From positions 3,410,001 to 3,474,000 of the forward strand of contig OY770026.1 in assembly GCA_963669455.1 (NCBI GenBank): a stretch of 64,000 bases of DNA. The letters are read 5' to 3'. Under the pieces are notes generated by a model, which searched no databases, was not told where the DNA came from, and was given only the letters and a program-made list of their open reading frames with translations. The position numbers and the translations under genes are program-made. This DNA is from JAWKWH01 sp963669455. GTDB taxonomy: Bacteria > Pseudomonadota > Alphaproteobacteria > Rhizobiales > Rhizobiaceae. Within the stretch, counting starts at the first letter, position 1; the number at the start of each line of letters is the position of its first letter. Positions 46,110 through 54,585 of the stretch are shown piece after piece.

Positions 46110-47357
46110 CTACCTTTCAACTGAGATGCGGATTTCTGACGCCTGCCGGTTCTTTGACGGGTCGATCATCGGAATTTGTATGCGTCGAACCGGCCTTGCG
46201 CTCAGCCGACCTTTCCAAATCAAGCCTTGGTCTGCCCGGGCTGCGATCGAGGCGTTTACCGGTTCGTTCAGCCCGATATAGAACCGGCCCATGCCGCCGC
46301 CAATTTCTGAGAGGCAGAGGCGTTGCGGCACCACGAATTTGATCGCCGGATCGGCGGCAATTACCGGGATGGACTGGCTGCCAAATCCGGCACCATCCAA
46401 ATCCGCTGCGATACGCCTGGCGGTTTCAATCCCCTCGCGCCAGCAAAATCCGGAGGTTTCAGCAGGGCGCAAAAGATTTCCGGTCGCGTAATATATGGGG
46501 TCCGTGCAGCGGCCAAACTGGTCGACAACCGGCCCGCCGGTTCCAGGATCGACCGCTAAATGGCTGGTCTTCAAAAGGGCTGCTTCCGGGCGGAAACGCC
46601 CCGAAACGACAATGCCGTCGGTCTCGATCACATCCCGCTGGCCCTGGCGATTGGTGAATTCCAGTGCCTCCACTCTATCGCGCCCGAGGATGCGGGGGTT
46701 CGTGGCAGACAGATGCAGCGGAATGCCTTTTAGGGCAAGGTAAGGCTGCATAATACTGCGCGCGATCATACGATCTTTTTCCTCGACCATCGCGACCGGC
46801 TTGATGTTTAAATGAGCAGCCGTCTTTATGGCGGAGAGTGACACCAGTTCGGAACCCAAAATGACCGGCCGTGCGAAGGGTTTGATCCCTTTGAGATACA
46901 CCATGGATTGCAACGCGCCTGTCGAAACAATGCCCTGCGGTCTGCCGCCGCCGATAAGGCGCTGTGCGCGTGAGCTTTCGCGAACCCCGGTGCAAAGCAC
47001 CACACGATCCGCCTGCAGAAACGACCTTTCATGCCGGCCCAAAAGCTCCAAAACCCCATCAGGGTGCAAAGCCGTGACGGTGGTTTGGGTCCGAACCTCG
47101 ACACCGAGCCGTTCTGCCGTTTCCCGGTTACGGCGCGCGTAGTCAGGTCCTTTCAGCAGGCGACCATATTCCCGAATGCCGAATGGGTAGTGGCCGCAAT
47201 GTCGCGGGATACCGCCTGCCTGGCTTTCGCGTTCCAGCACGATCACTTTGCCGATTGAGAGCCTTCGAAGTTCAGCTGCAAGGGCAAGCCCCGCCGTACC
47301 CCCACCGACAATGGCCACCTGACAAGTTTCTTTTTGCGTTTCCCCTTCAATCATCAC
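46110..47357 (-). CDS. NAD(P)/FAD-dependent oxidoreductase (HcnB-like, Glp partner)
   Basis: A 415-residue flavoprotein. The FAD motif is VAIVGGGTAGLALAAELRRL, the second motif is VILGSELVSLSAIKTAAHL, and the third is GNLLRPAETSGFCWREGIE. It belongs to the pyridine-nucleotide-disulfide-type oxidoreductases found next to GlpA-like dehydrogenases, where it passes electrons from the dehydrogenase. It overlaps the GlpA-like gene by 11 bases and precedes the kinase by 7 bases. The third partner seen in some species (a small DUF1667 protein) is not in this operon. Confidence 0.88.
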   Translation of the reverse strand: MMIEGETQKETCQVAIVGGGTAGLALAAELRRLSIGKVIVLERESQAGGIPRHCGHYPFGIREYGRLLKGPDYARRNRETAERLGVEVRTQTTVTALHPDGVLELLGRHERSFLQADRVVLCTGVRESSRAQRLIGGGRPQGIVSTGALQSMVYLKGIKPFARPVILGSELVSLSAIKTAAHLNIKPVAMVEEKDRMIARSIMQPYLALKGIPLHLSATNPRILGRDRVEALEFTNRQGQRDVIETDGIVVSGRFRPEAALLKTSHLAVDPGTGGPVVDQFGRCTDPIYYATGNLLRPAETSGFCWREGIETARRIAADLDGAGFGSQSIPVIAADPAIKFVVPQRLCLSEIGGGMGRFYIGLNEPVNASIAARADQGLIWKGRLSARPVRRIQIPMIDPSKNRQASEIRISVER

Positions 47358-48738
47358 TGCACCCGATCGGGATTTTCAGTTTCCCACGTGTCATTTCGGC
47401 CAGTTCAGCAGTGCAATAAAACCCCTGGCAGCGCCCCATTGTGGCCCTGGTACGCCGCTTCAATCCTTGCAGCGTCCCTGGCGGCATCGGGCCGTTCAGC
47501 ACCTGTTCGATTTCGCGCCGTGTGACCAGTTCGCAATGGCAAACGATCCCGTCTCCCCCGGGCTGTTGCCAATCTCTAGGGTGGTAGTCGGACAGGCGGT
47601 CCGTTTGCGGCAAGGCGGGGAGCTTTAAAGGTGTAAAGCGGTAACCGGCCTGTTGCAGAAGCGCCGCGACGTGGCGCGCGATACCAAGTGCAGCACTTAA
47701 CCCGGTGGAACGAATACCCCCAACGGAGACATAGGCTTTGTCCGTATGGTGATGGATCTGGTAGTCTGAGAATTCTGTAGCCGGTCTAAGCCCGGCGTAA
47801 GCAGCGGTAATCTCGCAAAGCTCAAGTCCGGGAAGCATTTTTACCCCCTTGGTGCGGAGATCGACAAGCTTTTCGCGCTCGGTTGAGCTGTCAGTGCGGC
47901 TTTCTTGATCCTCAGCCGTCGGACCGACGAGAACATTTCCAAAGATAGTGCGGCAGACCACGATCCCTTTGGTGGTTTTGGTGGGAACCGGCAATATGAT
48001 CGACGACACCAGCTTTGACGCCGCTTTGTCGAAAACAACAAACTGGCCTTTTCTCGGGGTGACGGTTAAATCTTTCGCGCCAACAAGGCGCTCATCGACG
48101 ACATCCCCGTATAGACCCGCACAATTTATTACTTGTCGTGCATGCAGCTTTCCAACAGAGGTATTGAGCATCCAGCCGTCCGGGCCGAAGGTACCGCCAA
48201 GCACTTCTGCTCCGCGCATCAATTCTGCGCCATTCGCAAGGGCCTGGAAAATATAGGCATGCGCCGAACTCCAGGGATCAATCAGGTACTCTCCGGGAAT
48301 TTCGAACCCGCCCAGAAGATCATCCGACAGATGTGGCTCACGATTCAAAATCTCCTCGCGGCCAAGCGCTCTGGCATCCAGCACACCATTTCGATGTGCC
48401 TTTTCGATCAGCGACGGAAGCGCGCGCAATTGATCTTCGGTCCAGGCTATGACCATCGCCCCGCTTTTCAGGATCGGAAGCGACAGGCTTTCAGCGACCT
48501 CCAGATATTCCGCATAGCCGGCGGCGATGCAGGCCTGCTCCAAGGAGCCCGGCGGCGCATCGAAGCCCGTGTGCAATATGGCGCTGTTCGCCTTGGAGGC
48601 GCCATCAAGTACATCCAGAGCCTTTTCAAGGACCAGAACACGGGCGCCTTCCAATGTGAACCGCCGCGCCATGGCACAGCCGACCACCCCGGCACCGACA
48701 ATGGCGATATCATATTGGTCAGTTTGCAAATCCAGCAT
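47347..48738 (-). CDS. GlpA-like FAD dehydrogenase with C-terminal [2Fe-2S] domain
   Basis: About 463 residues. The N-terminus has the FAD motif DIAIVGAGVVGCAMARRF, as in glycerol-3-phosphate dehydrogenase. The C-terminal 80 residues form a BFD-like iron-sulfur domain with four cysteines (IVCHCE and later GRCQGFYC). This layout is the GlpA type; it is not the ordinary aerobic GlpD. The protein is probably membrane-associated and oxidises glycerol 3-phosphate or a similar polyol phosphate, with electrons going to the partner flavoprotein. It is the first gene of the minus-strand operon, divergent from the DeoR regulator. Confidence 0.88.
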   Translation of the reverse strand: MLDLQTDQYDIAIVGAGVVGCAMARRFTLEGARVLVLEKALDVLDGASKANSAILHTGFDAPPGSLEQACIAAGYAEYLEVAESLSLPILKSGAMVIAWTEDQLRALPSLIEKAHRNGVLDARALGREEILNREPHLSDDLLGGFEIPGEYLIDPWSSAHAYIFQALANGAELMRGAEVLGGTFGPDGWMLNTSVGKLHARQVINCAGLYGDVVDERLVGAKDLTVTPRKGQFVVFDKAASKLVSSIILPVPTKTTKGIVVCRTIFGNVLVGPTAEDQESRTDSSTEREKLVDLRTKGVKMLPGLELCEITAAYAGLRPATEFSDYQIHHHTDKAYVSVGGIRSTGLSAALGIARHVAALLQQAGYRFTPLKLPALPQTDRLSDYHPRDWQQPGGDGIVCHCELVTRREIEQVLNGPMPPGTLQGLKRRTRATMGRCQGFYCTAELAEMTRGKLKIPIGCSDD

Positions 48739-48819
48739 CCTCAATCGCCGTGCTTACGTGAAAAACCGACGCCAACGCACTTGCGCAATATTCCGGGACT
48801 ATGGGAAAGAAATGCGATT

Positions 48820-48840
48820 CCGGCAAGAAAGAATTGCCGG
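48820..48840. promoter_or_regulatory. Inverted repeat in divergent glp promoter region
   Basis: CCGGCAA-7-TTGCCGG lies in the gap between the GlpA-like and DeoR genes, with TTTTTT following. It may be the binding site of the adjacent DeoR/GlpR regulator. By form it could also be a terminator for the plus strand, but no gene precedes it there. Confidence 0.35.
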
Positions 48841-48995
48841 TTTTTTGTATTCGGGCAAATTTTTCCAATTCATGTAGACTTCTAAGATACTGCCTAGAAA
48901 TGGTTTTTTGTGACCGCTGCCCGAATGCGGAAGTTTTTGTTGGACATGTCAGCTCAGTTGGGTAACGTTTGAATGTACTGAGGAGACCCAGGGTA

Positions 48996-49769
48996 ATGGC
49001 GTCACTGCGCAAGTCGCTGCGACCATCTGTTCGCCAAGCAGCGATCTTTGAGATGGTGGAAAAGAAGGGCCGTGCTACCGTCGAAGAATTGTCGGAGGAA
49101 TTTTACGCATCCTTCGAGACGGTGCGCCGCGACCTGAATGCCCTGGCCGAAGAGGGGCGCCTGCGCAAAGTCCACGGCGGCGCCGTCAAACTTGGCATTG
49201 CGCGCGAAGGCTCCTTTGGCGAGCGATTGGCGACAAATGCGCGGGCAAAACAGGAAGTCGCCGAAAAGCTGGCAAAGCTGGTCCAGCCGGGACAATCCAT
49301 CATGCTGGATACGGGTTCGGCGACACTTATCTGTGCTGAAAGGCTTTCCCGCATCAGGGACCTGACGGTCGTGACCAATTCAGTACAGATTGCCGAGTGT
49401 TTTTCCAAAGCGCAAAATGGTTCAAACGCCGTCCTTCTTGGCGGAAGCTACCGATCTGAAAACGCACAGACGGTGGGGGCGCAGACCTGCACCGAGATCG
49501 GGCGATTTCGCACCGACCATGTTGTTTTGACAATCAGCGCGCTTGATCACCTTGGGGCCTATGACTTCACCGAAGACGAAGCGCAGGTGGCGCGGGCCAT
49601 GATTGAGAACGCCCAGGAATTGACACTGGTGGCTGATCAATCAAAGCTTGGGCGTTCGTCGATATTCAAGATTTGCGACCTGGACGAAATTACCAGGCTG
49701 ATTGTCGAGGGCAAGCCGGACCGGGACCTTCAAGCAGCGCTTGTTGCAGCCGGTGCCGAGTTGCTGTGA
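48996..49769 (+). CDS. DeoR family regulator, GlpR-like
   Basis: About 257 residues. The N-terminal DeoR winged helix is RQAAIFEMVEKKGRATVEEL, then FETVRRDLNALAEEGRLRKV followed by HGG. The C-terminal sugar-phosphate sensor domain has SIMLDTGSATLICAERL and ISALDHLGAYDFTEDEAQVA. Such proteins repress polyol or sugar operons until a phosphorylated intermediate binds. It is divergent from the glycerol-type operon and followed 18 bases later by a TRAP transporter, so it probably controls both. ATG 48996 is my choice over an earlier TTG. Confidence 0.92.
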   Translation: MASLRKSLRPSVRQAAIFEMVEKKGRATVEELSEEFYASFETVRRDLNALAEEGRLRKVHGGAVKLGIAREGSFGERLATNARAKQEVAEKLAKLVQPGQSIMLDTGSATLICAERLSRIRDLTVVTNSVQIAECFSKAQNGSNAVLLGGSYRSENAQTVGAQTCTEIGRFRTDHVVLTISALDHLGAYDFTEDEAQVARAMIENAQELTLVADQSKLGRSSIFKICDLDEITRLIVEGKPDRDLQAALVAAGAELL

Positions 49770-49787
49770 CTATATGAGAGGGGCGGT

Positions 49788-50300
49788 ATGTTGCCAGGTT
49801 TTCTAAAGGCCTATGTCCGGACCGTGGATGGGGTTAACAGGTTTCTCGGCCGGGTCATGATGTATGGGCTTTTTGTGATGGTCGCCATCCTGCTTTGGTC
49901 TTCAATGTCCAAGGCAATATTTACCGTACCGGCATTCTGGACACTTGAGGTCGCCCAATTCGCTTTGGTTGCCTACTATCTGATCGGCGGCCCCTATTCG
50001 ATCCAACTTGGATCGAATGTGCGAATGGATCTGTTTTACGGCAGTTGGAGCACAACTAGGAAAGCCTGGTTTGACAGTTTTACGGTCCTTCTTTTGATCC
50101 TTTATCTTGGCGTGCTTCTCTACGGCGGACTGGATTCCCTCAATTACGCTATCGAATACCAGGAACGCAGCCCAAGTCTGTGGCGGCCTTTGATGTGGCC
50201 GGTCAAGTCCATCATGTGTTTCGGTATCTTTATGATGCTGCTTCAGGCAGTCTCGGAACTACTGAAAGACATCGCAAAAATCCGAGGGGTCGAACTCTGA
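49788..50300 (+). CDS. TRAP transporter small permease DctQ
   Basis: A 170-residue protein with four membrane segments. GAGGGGCGGT precedes ATG 49788. Family features are weak but the position and size fit DctQ: it ends by overlapping the start of the large permease gene (TGATG). It lies just behind the DeoR gene. The substrate could be the polyol or an acid related to the neighbouring catabolic operon. Confidence 0.88.
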   Translation: MLPGFLKAYVRTVDGVNRFLGRVMMYGLFVMVAILLWSSMSKAIFTVPAFWTLEVAQFALVAYYLIGGPYSIQLGSNVRMDLFYGSWSTTRKAWFDSFTVLLLILYLGVLLYGGLDSLNYAIEYQERSPSLWRPLMWPVKSIMCFGIFMMLLQAVSELLKDIAKIRGVEL

Positions 50301-51625
50301 TGTCCTATGAAATGATCGCCCTTTTGATGTTTGCAACAATGATGTTGATGCTGATGACCGGGCAGCGGGTTTTTGGCGCCATTGGCGGCATCGCCACGAT
50401 TGCAGCGCTTTTGTTGTGGGGCACCGGCGGGTCCGACATACCGTTTTCGGCGGCGATGAAAGTGATGAAATGGTATCCGATGCTGACGCTGCCGATGTTC
50501 ATCTTCATGGGCTATGTCTTAAGCGAAAGCCGTCTCGCCGACGATCTTTACCGGATGTTTCATGTCTGGATGGGCGGGGTTAGAGGCGGTCTGGCGATCG
50601 GCACGATCGGGTTGATGGTGCTCATCTCTGCGATGAACGGCCTCAGTGTTGCGGGGATGGCGATCGGAGCCACCATTGCGCTGCCTGAACTTTTAAAGCG
50701 CAACTATGACAAACGCATGGTCACGGGGGTCATCCAGGCGGGATCGTCCCTGGGCATTTTGGTGCCCCCTTCGGTGGTACTGGTCCTTTACGCCATGATC
50801 GCGCGGCAGCCGGTAGGACAATTATGGCTCGCCGGTGTTGTGCCTGGTTTGATGATGGCGGCGATGTTCATCATCTATATTTACCTGCGCTGTAAGGTAC
50901 AACCCGAGCTTGGGCCGCCCATCGACAGAGACGAATTGGAAAGCGTCCCGCGCGAGGAAAAGCTGCGCCTTTTATGGGCTGGTATTTTGCCCCTCTGCAT
51001 CTTTGCATCGATGATGGTGCCATTTTTGAACGGCTGGACCTCTCTGGTCGAAAGCTCGGCCATCGGTGCCATGGCCGCCTTTGTCGCGGCTATCTTAAAG
51101 GGGCGCATGACCAAACAGGTGTTCGAGGTCTCGGTGCGTCAAACACTGGCCATTTCCTGTATGTTCATGTGGATCGTGCTTGCCGCTTTGGGATTCGGCG
51201 CGGTGTTTGACGGGCTTGGTGCCGTCAAAGCCATCGAAGGCCTCTTTACCGAGCAACTGGGATTAAACCCCTGGGTGATCTTAATCCTGATGCAGCTTTC
51301 CTTCATCATCATGGGCACGTTCCTCGACGACACAGCGATGCTGGTAATCGTGGCACCGCTCTATGTCCCGCTGGTCAAGCTCTTGGGTTTCGATCTGATC
51401 TGGTATGGCGTGCTTTATACGATCACCACCCAGATCGCCTATATGACGCCGCCCTTCGGTTACAATCTGTTCCTGATGCGCGCGATGGCACCGCCCGAGA
51501 TCAGCCTAAAGGATATCTATACATCGATCATCCCCTTCGTTTTGGTGATGGGGCTCGCGCTCACTCTTTTGATGATCTTTCCGCAAATAGCCATGTGGCT
51601 GCCCAATTATGTCTACGGAAAATAA
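50300..51625 (+). CDS. TRAP transporter large permease DctM
   Basis: A 441-residue, very hydrophobic protein. Family motifs include YPMLTLPMFIFMGYVLSESR, MNGLSVAGMAIGATIALPEL, SLGILVPPSVVLVLYAMIAR and MGTFLDDTAMLVIVAPLYVP. The ATG at 50300 overlaps the DctQ stop by one base; a longer frame runs through dctQ. It is the channel of the second TRAP system of the window and belongs to the chloroaromatic/mannitol-type branch by the look of these motifs. Confidence 0.94.
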   Translation: MSYEMIALLMFATMMLMLMTGQRVFGAIGGIATIAALLLWGTGGSDIPFSAAMKVMKWYPMLTLPMFIFMGYVLSESRLADDLYRMFHVWMGGVRGGLAIGTIGLMVLISAMNGLSVAGMAIGATIALPELLKRNYDKRMVTGVIQAGSSLGILVPPSVVLVLYAMIARQPVGQLWLAGVVPGLMMAAMFIIYIYLRCKVQPELGPPIDRDELESVPREEKLRLLWAGILPLCIFASMMVPFLNGWTSLVESSAIGAMAAFVAAILKGRMTKQVFEVSVRQTLAISCMFMWIVLAALGFGAVFDGLGAVKAIEGLFTEQLGLNPWVILILMQLSFIIMGTFLDDTAMLVIVAPLYVPLVKLLGFDLIWYGVLYTITTQIAYMTPPFGYNLFLMRAMAPPEISLKDIYTSIIPFVLVMGLALTLLMIFPQIAMWLPNYVYGK

Positions 51626-51680
51626 CGGGTCCAACTTTTTGAGTGAAACCCAAAATAATGTCCAACAGAAGGAGTAAGAC

Positions 51681-52724
51681 ATGACGAATAGAAGAAAGTT
51701 TCTGACAACTGCAGGGCTGGGTGGCGCGGCCACACTTGCCGCACCTGCCATCGTAAAAGCGCAATCGCCGATCAAGTGGCGGCTGCAAACCTATTCGGGG
51801 GCGCCGCTTGGAGCGCATGTGATCAAACCGCAGATCGAAGCCTTCAACAAGGCAGCCAATGGCGAAATGGAAATCGAGCTCTTCTATGCCGACCAACTGG
51901 TGCCAACGGGTGAATTGTTCCGTGCGCTGCAAAACGGCACGTTGGACGCGGTTCAGTCAGACGATGCGACCATGGCCTCGCCTGCCGATATCGCCGACTT
52001 TGGCGGCTATTTCCCATTCTCCTCACGATACAGCCTCGATCTGCCGGTTCTGTTCAACCAATATGGGCTGAACGAAATCTGGAAATCGGCCTATGACGAA
52101 ATCGATGGGGTCGAGTGGCTGGGTGCCGGTGCCTGGGACCCGCTTCACATTTTCACCGTAGACAAGCCGATCCGCTCGGTCAGTGACATGGCGGGATTGC
52201 GCGTTTTCGGCGTTCCGACAGCAGGCCGCTTCCTGGCACGCTACGGCCTTATCCCGGTAACCGTGCCGTGGGAAGACGTTGAAGTCGCCATGCAAACCGG
52301 TGAACTGGATGGGGTGGCCTGGTGCGGCTTTACCGAAGCCTACGAGGTTGGCTGGGCCGATATCTGCAAATATGGGCTTTTGAACAACGTCACGGGTGCC
52401 TGGTGTGGCTCCTATTTCGCCAACAGCGACAGCTGGGCCAAGGTTCCGCCGCATTTGCAGGAGCTCTTTAAGATTACCATCGATCAATCGCACTATTACC
52501 GCCAGGTTTGGTATTGGGGTGGTGAAGCAGATCTGCGCGTCAACGGCGATAAGCTGGAACTGACGACTATTCCGGCCGAAGAATGGGACGGTGTTGTCGC
52601 GGATTCCGCATCGTTTTGGGAAGAGCTGGCCTCCAAGAATGAGCGTTCCGCCAAGGTTGTCGAGATTTACAAAAAATATGCCGAAGTTATGGAAAAAGCG
52701 GGCGTTCCATACCGCTATTCATAA
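51681..52724 (+). CDS. TRAP transporter substrate-binding protein DctP (Tat-like signal)
   Basis: A 347-residue binding protein. The signal peptide is twin-arginine-like (NRRKFLTTAGLGGAATLAAP, ending KAQ). The mature part has family features EIELFYADQLVPTGELFRAL, the ligand Arg in SDMAGLRVFGVPTAG, and VAMQTGELDGVAWCGFTE. AGAAGGAG precedes the ATG. The set dctQ-dctM-dctP is complete, with the binding protein last, unlike the other two TRAP sets here. Confidence 0.94.
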   Translation: MTNRRKFLTTAGLGGAATLAAPAIVKAQSPIKWRLQTYSGAPLGAHVIKPQIEAFNKAANGEMEIELFYADQLVPTGELFRALQNGTLDAVQSDDATMASPADIADFGGYFPFSSRYSLDLPVLFNQYGLNEIWKSAYDEIDGVEWLGAGAWDPLHIFTVDKPIRSVSDMAGLRVFGVPTAGRFLARYGLIPVTVPWEDVEVAMQTGELDGVAWCGFTEAYEVGWADICKYGLLNNVTGAWCGSYFANSDSWAKVPPHLQELFKITIDQSHYYRQVWYWGGEADLRVNGDKLELTTIPAEEWDGVVADSASFWEELASKNERSAKVVEIYKKYAEVMEKAGVPYRYS

Positions 52725-52733
52725 GGAAGATAA

Positions 52734-52764
52734 GATGCCGGACGGAAAACCTTCGTCCGGCATC
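52734..52764 (+). terminator. Hairpin after dctP, probable terminator
   Basis: GATGCCGGACG (52734-52744) pairs perfectly with CGTCCGGCATC (52754-52764). A T-run is missing, so it may end or stabilise the TRAP mRNA. Confidence 0.55.
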
Positions 52765-52792
52765 GCCAAGGGCGAATGCCGCCAGCGTCACA

Positions 52793-52840
52793 TTGGCGCT
52801 TTCGCCCAAACAGAATCATATGTGCGAAAATTGCTCTAAG
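52793..52840 (+). repeat. Dispersed intergenic repeat, copy C (left half only)
   Basis: Begins near TTGGCGCTTTCGCCCAAACA and ends GTGCGAAAATTGCTCTAAG. It matches the left half of copy B at 18866-18966, including AACAGAATCATATGTGCG. It lies between dctP and the LacI gene, which end face to face. Confidence 0.75.
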
Positions 52841-52867
52841 AAAAGTGATCGCAGTTTCTGTTGATCA

Positions 52868-53914
52868 TCATGATTTGGTTGATCGGGGTACACCTGTTGA
52901 TTCACGAACCAAAAGGCTAACATCGATCTCAATGGCCGTTGGGGTTTCCAAACCATCGAGGCGTGCGAGGAGTGTATCGGCCGCTCGACACCACATCTCT
53001 TCTGTAGGAATCTGAATGGTCGAGAGCGATGGCTTCAGGTGCTTGGAGAGCACGAGATCGTCGAACCCAATCACGGATACTTCTCCTGGAATGTCGATCC
53101 CGTTCTTGTTGGCTTCCAAAATGGCCCCGAACCCGAGCACGTCGTTGCCGCATACAATCGCTGTGGGCGGATCCTTAAGAGCCATCAAATGCCTAAACGC
53201 AGCGCCGCCTTCATCAATTTCGTAGCGCCGTTCCAATACGCGTTCGTCCCTCAGTGACAGTCCGTGCCGGTCGAGTTCTTCGCGAATGCCACTGATCCGT
53301 TCGAGCGCGCGATCATTATACTTGGTGATACCGGCAATCATTCCGAATTCCCGATGCCCAAGGTCCACTAGGTATCTTGCGGCTAGCGCGGCTGCGTAGC
53401 GGTTGTTAAAACCCACACAATAGTTCCCCTTGGTGTCATAGGTGCCGGTGTTTACGAAGGGTGTGCCCTCTTTGTTGAGCATGCTAACGCATTCCGGCAG
53501 GTGTGTGCTTCCCATCATGATGATGCCTGCAACCTGCTGGACGAGGAAATTCTGGCACAGTTCGAATTCAAGCTCCGGATCGTAGTTGCTCGAACCGAGC
53601 AACAGGAAATACCCCTTGGTATGAAGATATGACTGCAGAGCTTGAATGCCGGTTGCGAAGATTGAGTTGTCGATGGTCGGGATTATTGCGCCGATGACAC
53701 GGCTGTTTCTACTGGAAAGCGCGCGCGCAGCACCGTTGGGAATATACCCCAGTTTCTTGATCGCCTTTTCAACGGCATTTCGCGTCTTTTGCTTTGTGCT
53801 GTCCGGCGAGTTCAAGACCCGTGAAACACTCGCCGTAGAAACACCGGCCTCCTCGGCAACGTCGAAAATACTCACGGCGTTTCGTTCATCTTTTTTTTGT
53901 AAAGGTTTGCGCAA
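52868..53914 (-). CDS. LacI family transcriptional regulator
   Basis: A 348-residue repressor. The HTH and hinge read SIFDVAEEAGVSTASVSRVL followed by NSPDSTKQKTRNAVEKAIKK and LGYIPNGAARALSSRNS. The sugar-binding core follows with VIGAIIPTIDNSIFATGIQA and IVCGNDVLGFGAILEA. It probably represses the divergent TRAP operon until a sugar ligand binds. The start is uncertain: TTG 53914 gives this length, and GTG 53875 is a shorter choice with the HTH still intact. A partial operator-like sequence overlaps its first codons. Confidence 0.92.
   Translation of the reverse strand: MRKPLQKKDERNAVSIFDVAEEAGVSTASVSRVLNSPDSTKQKTRNAVEKAIKKLGYIPNGAARALSSRNSRVIGAIIPTIDNSIFATGIQALQSYLHTKGYFLLLGSSNYDPELEFELCQNFLVQQVAGIIMMGSTHLPECVSMLNKEGTPFVNTGTYDTKGNYCVGFNNRYAAALAARYLVDLGHREFGMIAGITKYNDRALERISGIREELDRHGLSLRDERVLERRYEIDEGGAAFRHLMALKDPPTAIVCGNDVLGFGAILEANKNGIDIPGEVSVIGFDDLVLSKHLKPSLSTIQIPTEEMWCRAADTLLARLDGLETPTAIEIDVSLLVRESTGVPRSTKS
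53896..53913. promoter_or_regulatory. Degenerate LacI operator half at the lacI-type gene start
   Basis: TTTGTAAAGGTTTGCGCA shares 15 of 18 positions with the full palindrome at 54039 by my count. It overlaps the first codons of the regulator gene and could give weak self-control. Confidence 0.35.
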
Positions 53915-54038
53915 TCGTGACCCCGGTTAATAGAGGAAGTGCTCCTACTCATATTCGACCCATTCCCAAAACTCAAATGATTATGAGGGTTTTGGACAAT
54001 TTTTCCGCTCTTGAAGGCTTGACTTGCAGGCTGCATAA

Positions 54039-54056
54039 TTTGTAAAGGTTTACAAA
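54039..54056. promoter_or_regulatory. LacI-type operator upstream of the TRAP operon
   Basis: TTTGTAAA-GG-TTTACAAA is a perfect palindrome about a two-base centre, of the size and type bound by LacI-family proteins. It lies 20 bases before the dctQ start, and an almost identical copy precedes the kinase gene at 57906. The regulator is probably the adjacent LacI product. Confidence 0.7.
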
Positions 54057-54075
54057 ATTGGAGGCGTAGGGGCAA

Positions 54076-54585
54076 ATGAATGTACTGCTCCGCTGTTTGA
54101 AGATCCTCAACAGAAGGATCGCTGACACAGCGTTGGTCACAAGTGGTTTTTTGGTAGCGGTGATTACGATCGTAGTCGCAGTGGGTGTGTTTTGGCGCTA
54201 TGTCCTGAATGATTCCCTGTCCTGGACAGAAGAGGTCGCTCGCTATTTGCTCATCTGGCTGGCCGCCGTCGGATCGATGGTTGCGATGCATCGCAGGCAT
54301 CATGTCGCAATCGACATAATTCCCGACCTCTTTCAAGGTCTCGGTAGACGCGTAATTCGGGTGTTGATCGCAATCGTCATCATCCTGACTTGCGCGGTCA
54401 TGACATATTTCGGGTGGATCCTGGCCTGGAATGCGTGGGGCCAGACGGCGTCAAGTTTCTACCTTCCGCTCTTCTTTACGACAGCTGCTATTCCTGTTGC
54501 CACCACCGGCTTTTTGTTGATGGCAGTGGAACAAGCGCTGGATGAGCTCTTTGGGCTATCTGAAGCCGATGGGAGCGCCACGTGA
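54076..54585 (+). CDS. TRAP transporter small permease DctQ
   Basis: A 169-residue protein with four membrane segments and the DctQ motif FWRYVLNDSLSWTEEVARYL. It is the first gene after the LacI-type operator. The stop overlaps the GTG start of the large permease gene (GTGA). It belongs to the third complete TRAP transporter of the window. Confidence 0.93.
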   Translation: MNVLLRCLKILNRRIADTALVTSGFLVAVITIVVAVGVFWRYVLNDSLSWTEEVARYLLIWLAAVGSMVAMHRRHHVAIDIIPDLFQGLGRRVIRVLIAIVIILTCAVMTYFGWILAWNAWGQTASSFYLPLFFTTAAIPVATTGFLLMAVEQALDELFGLSEADGSAT

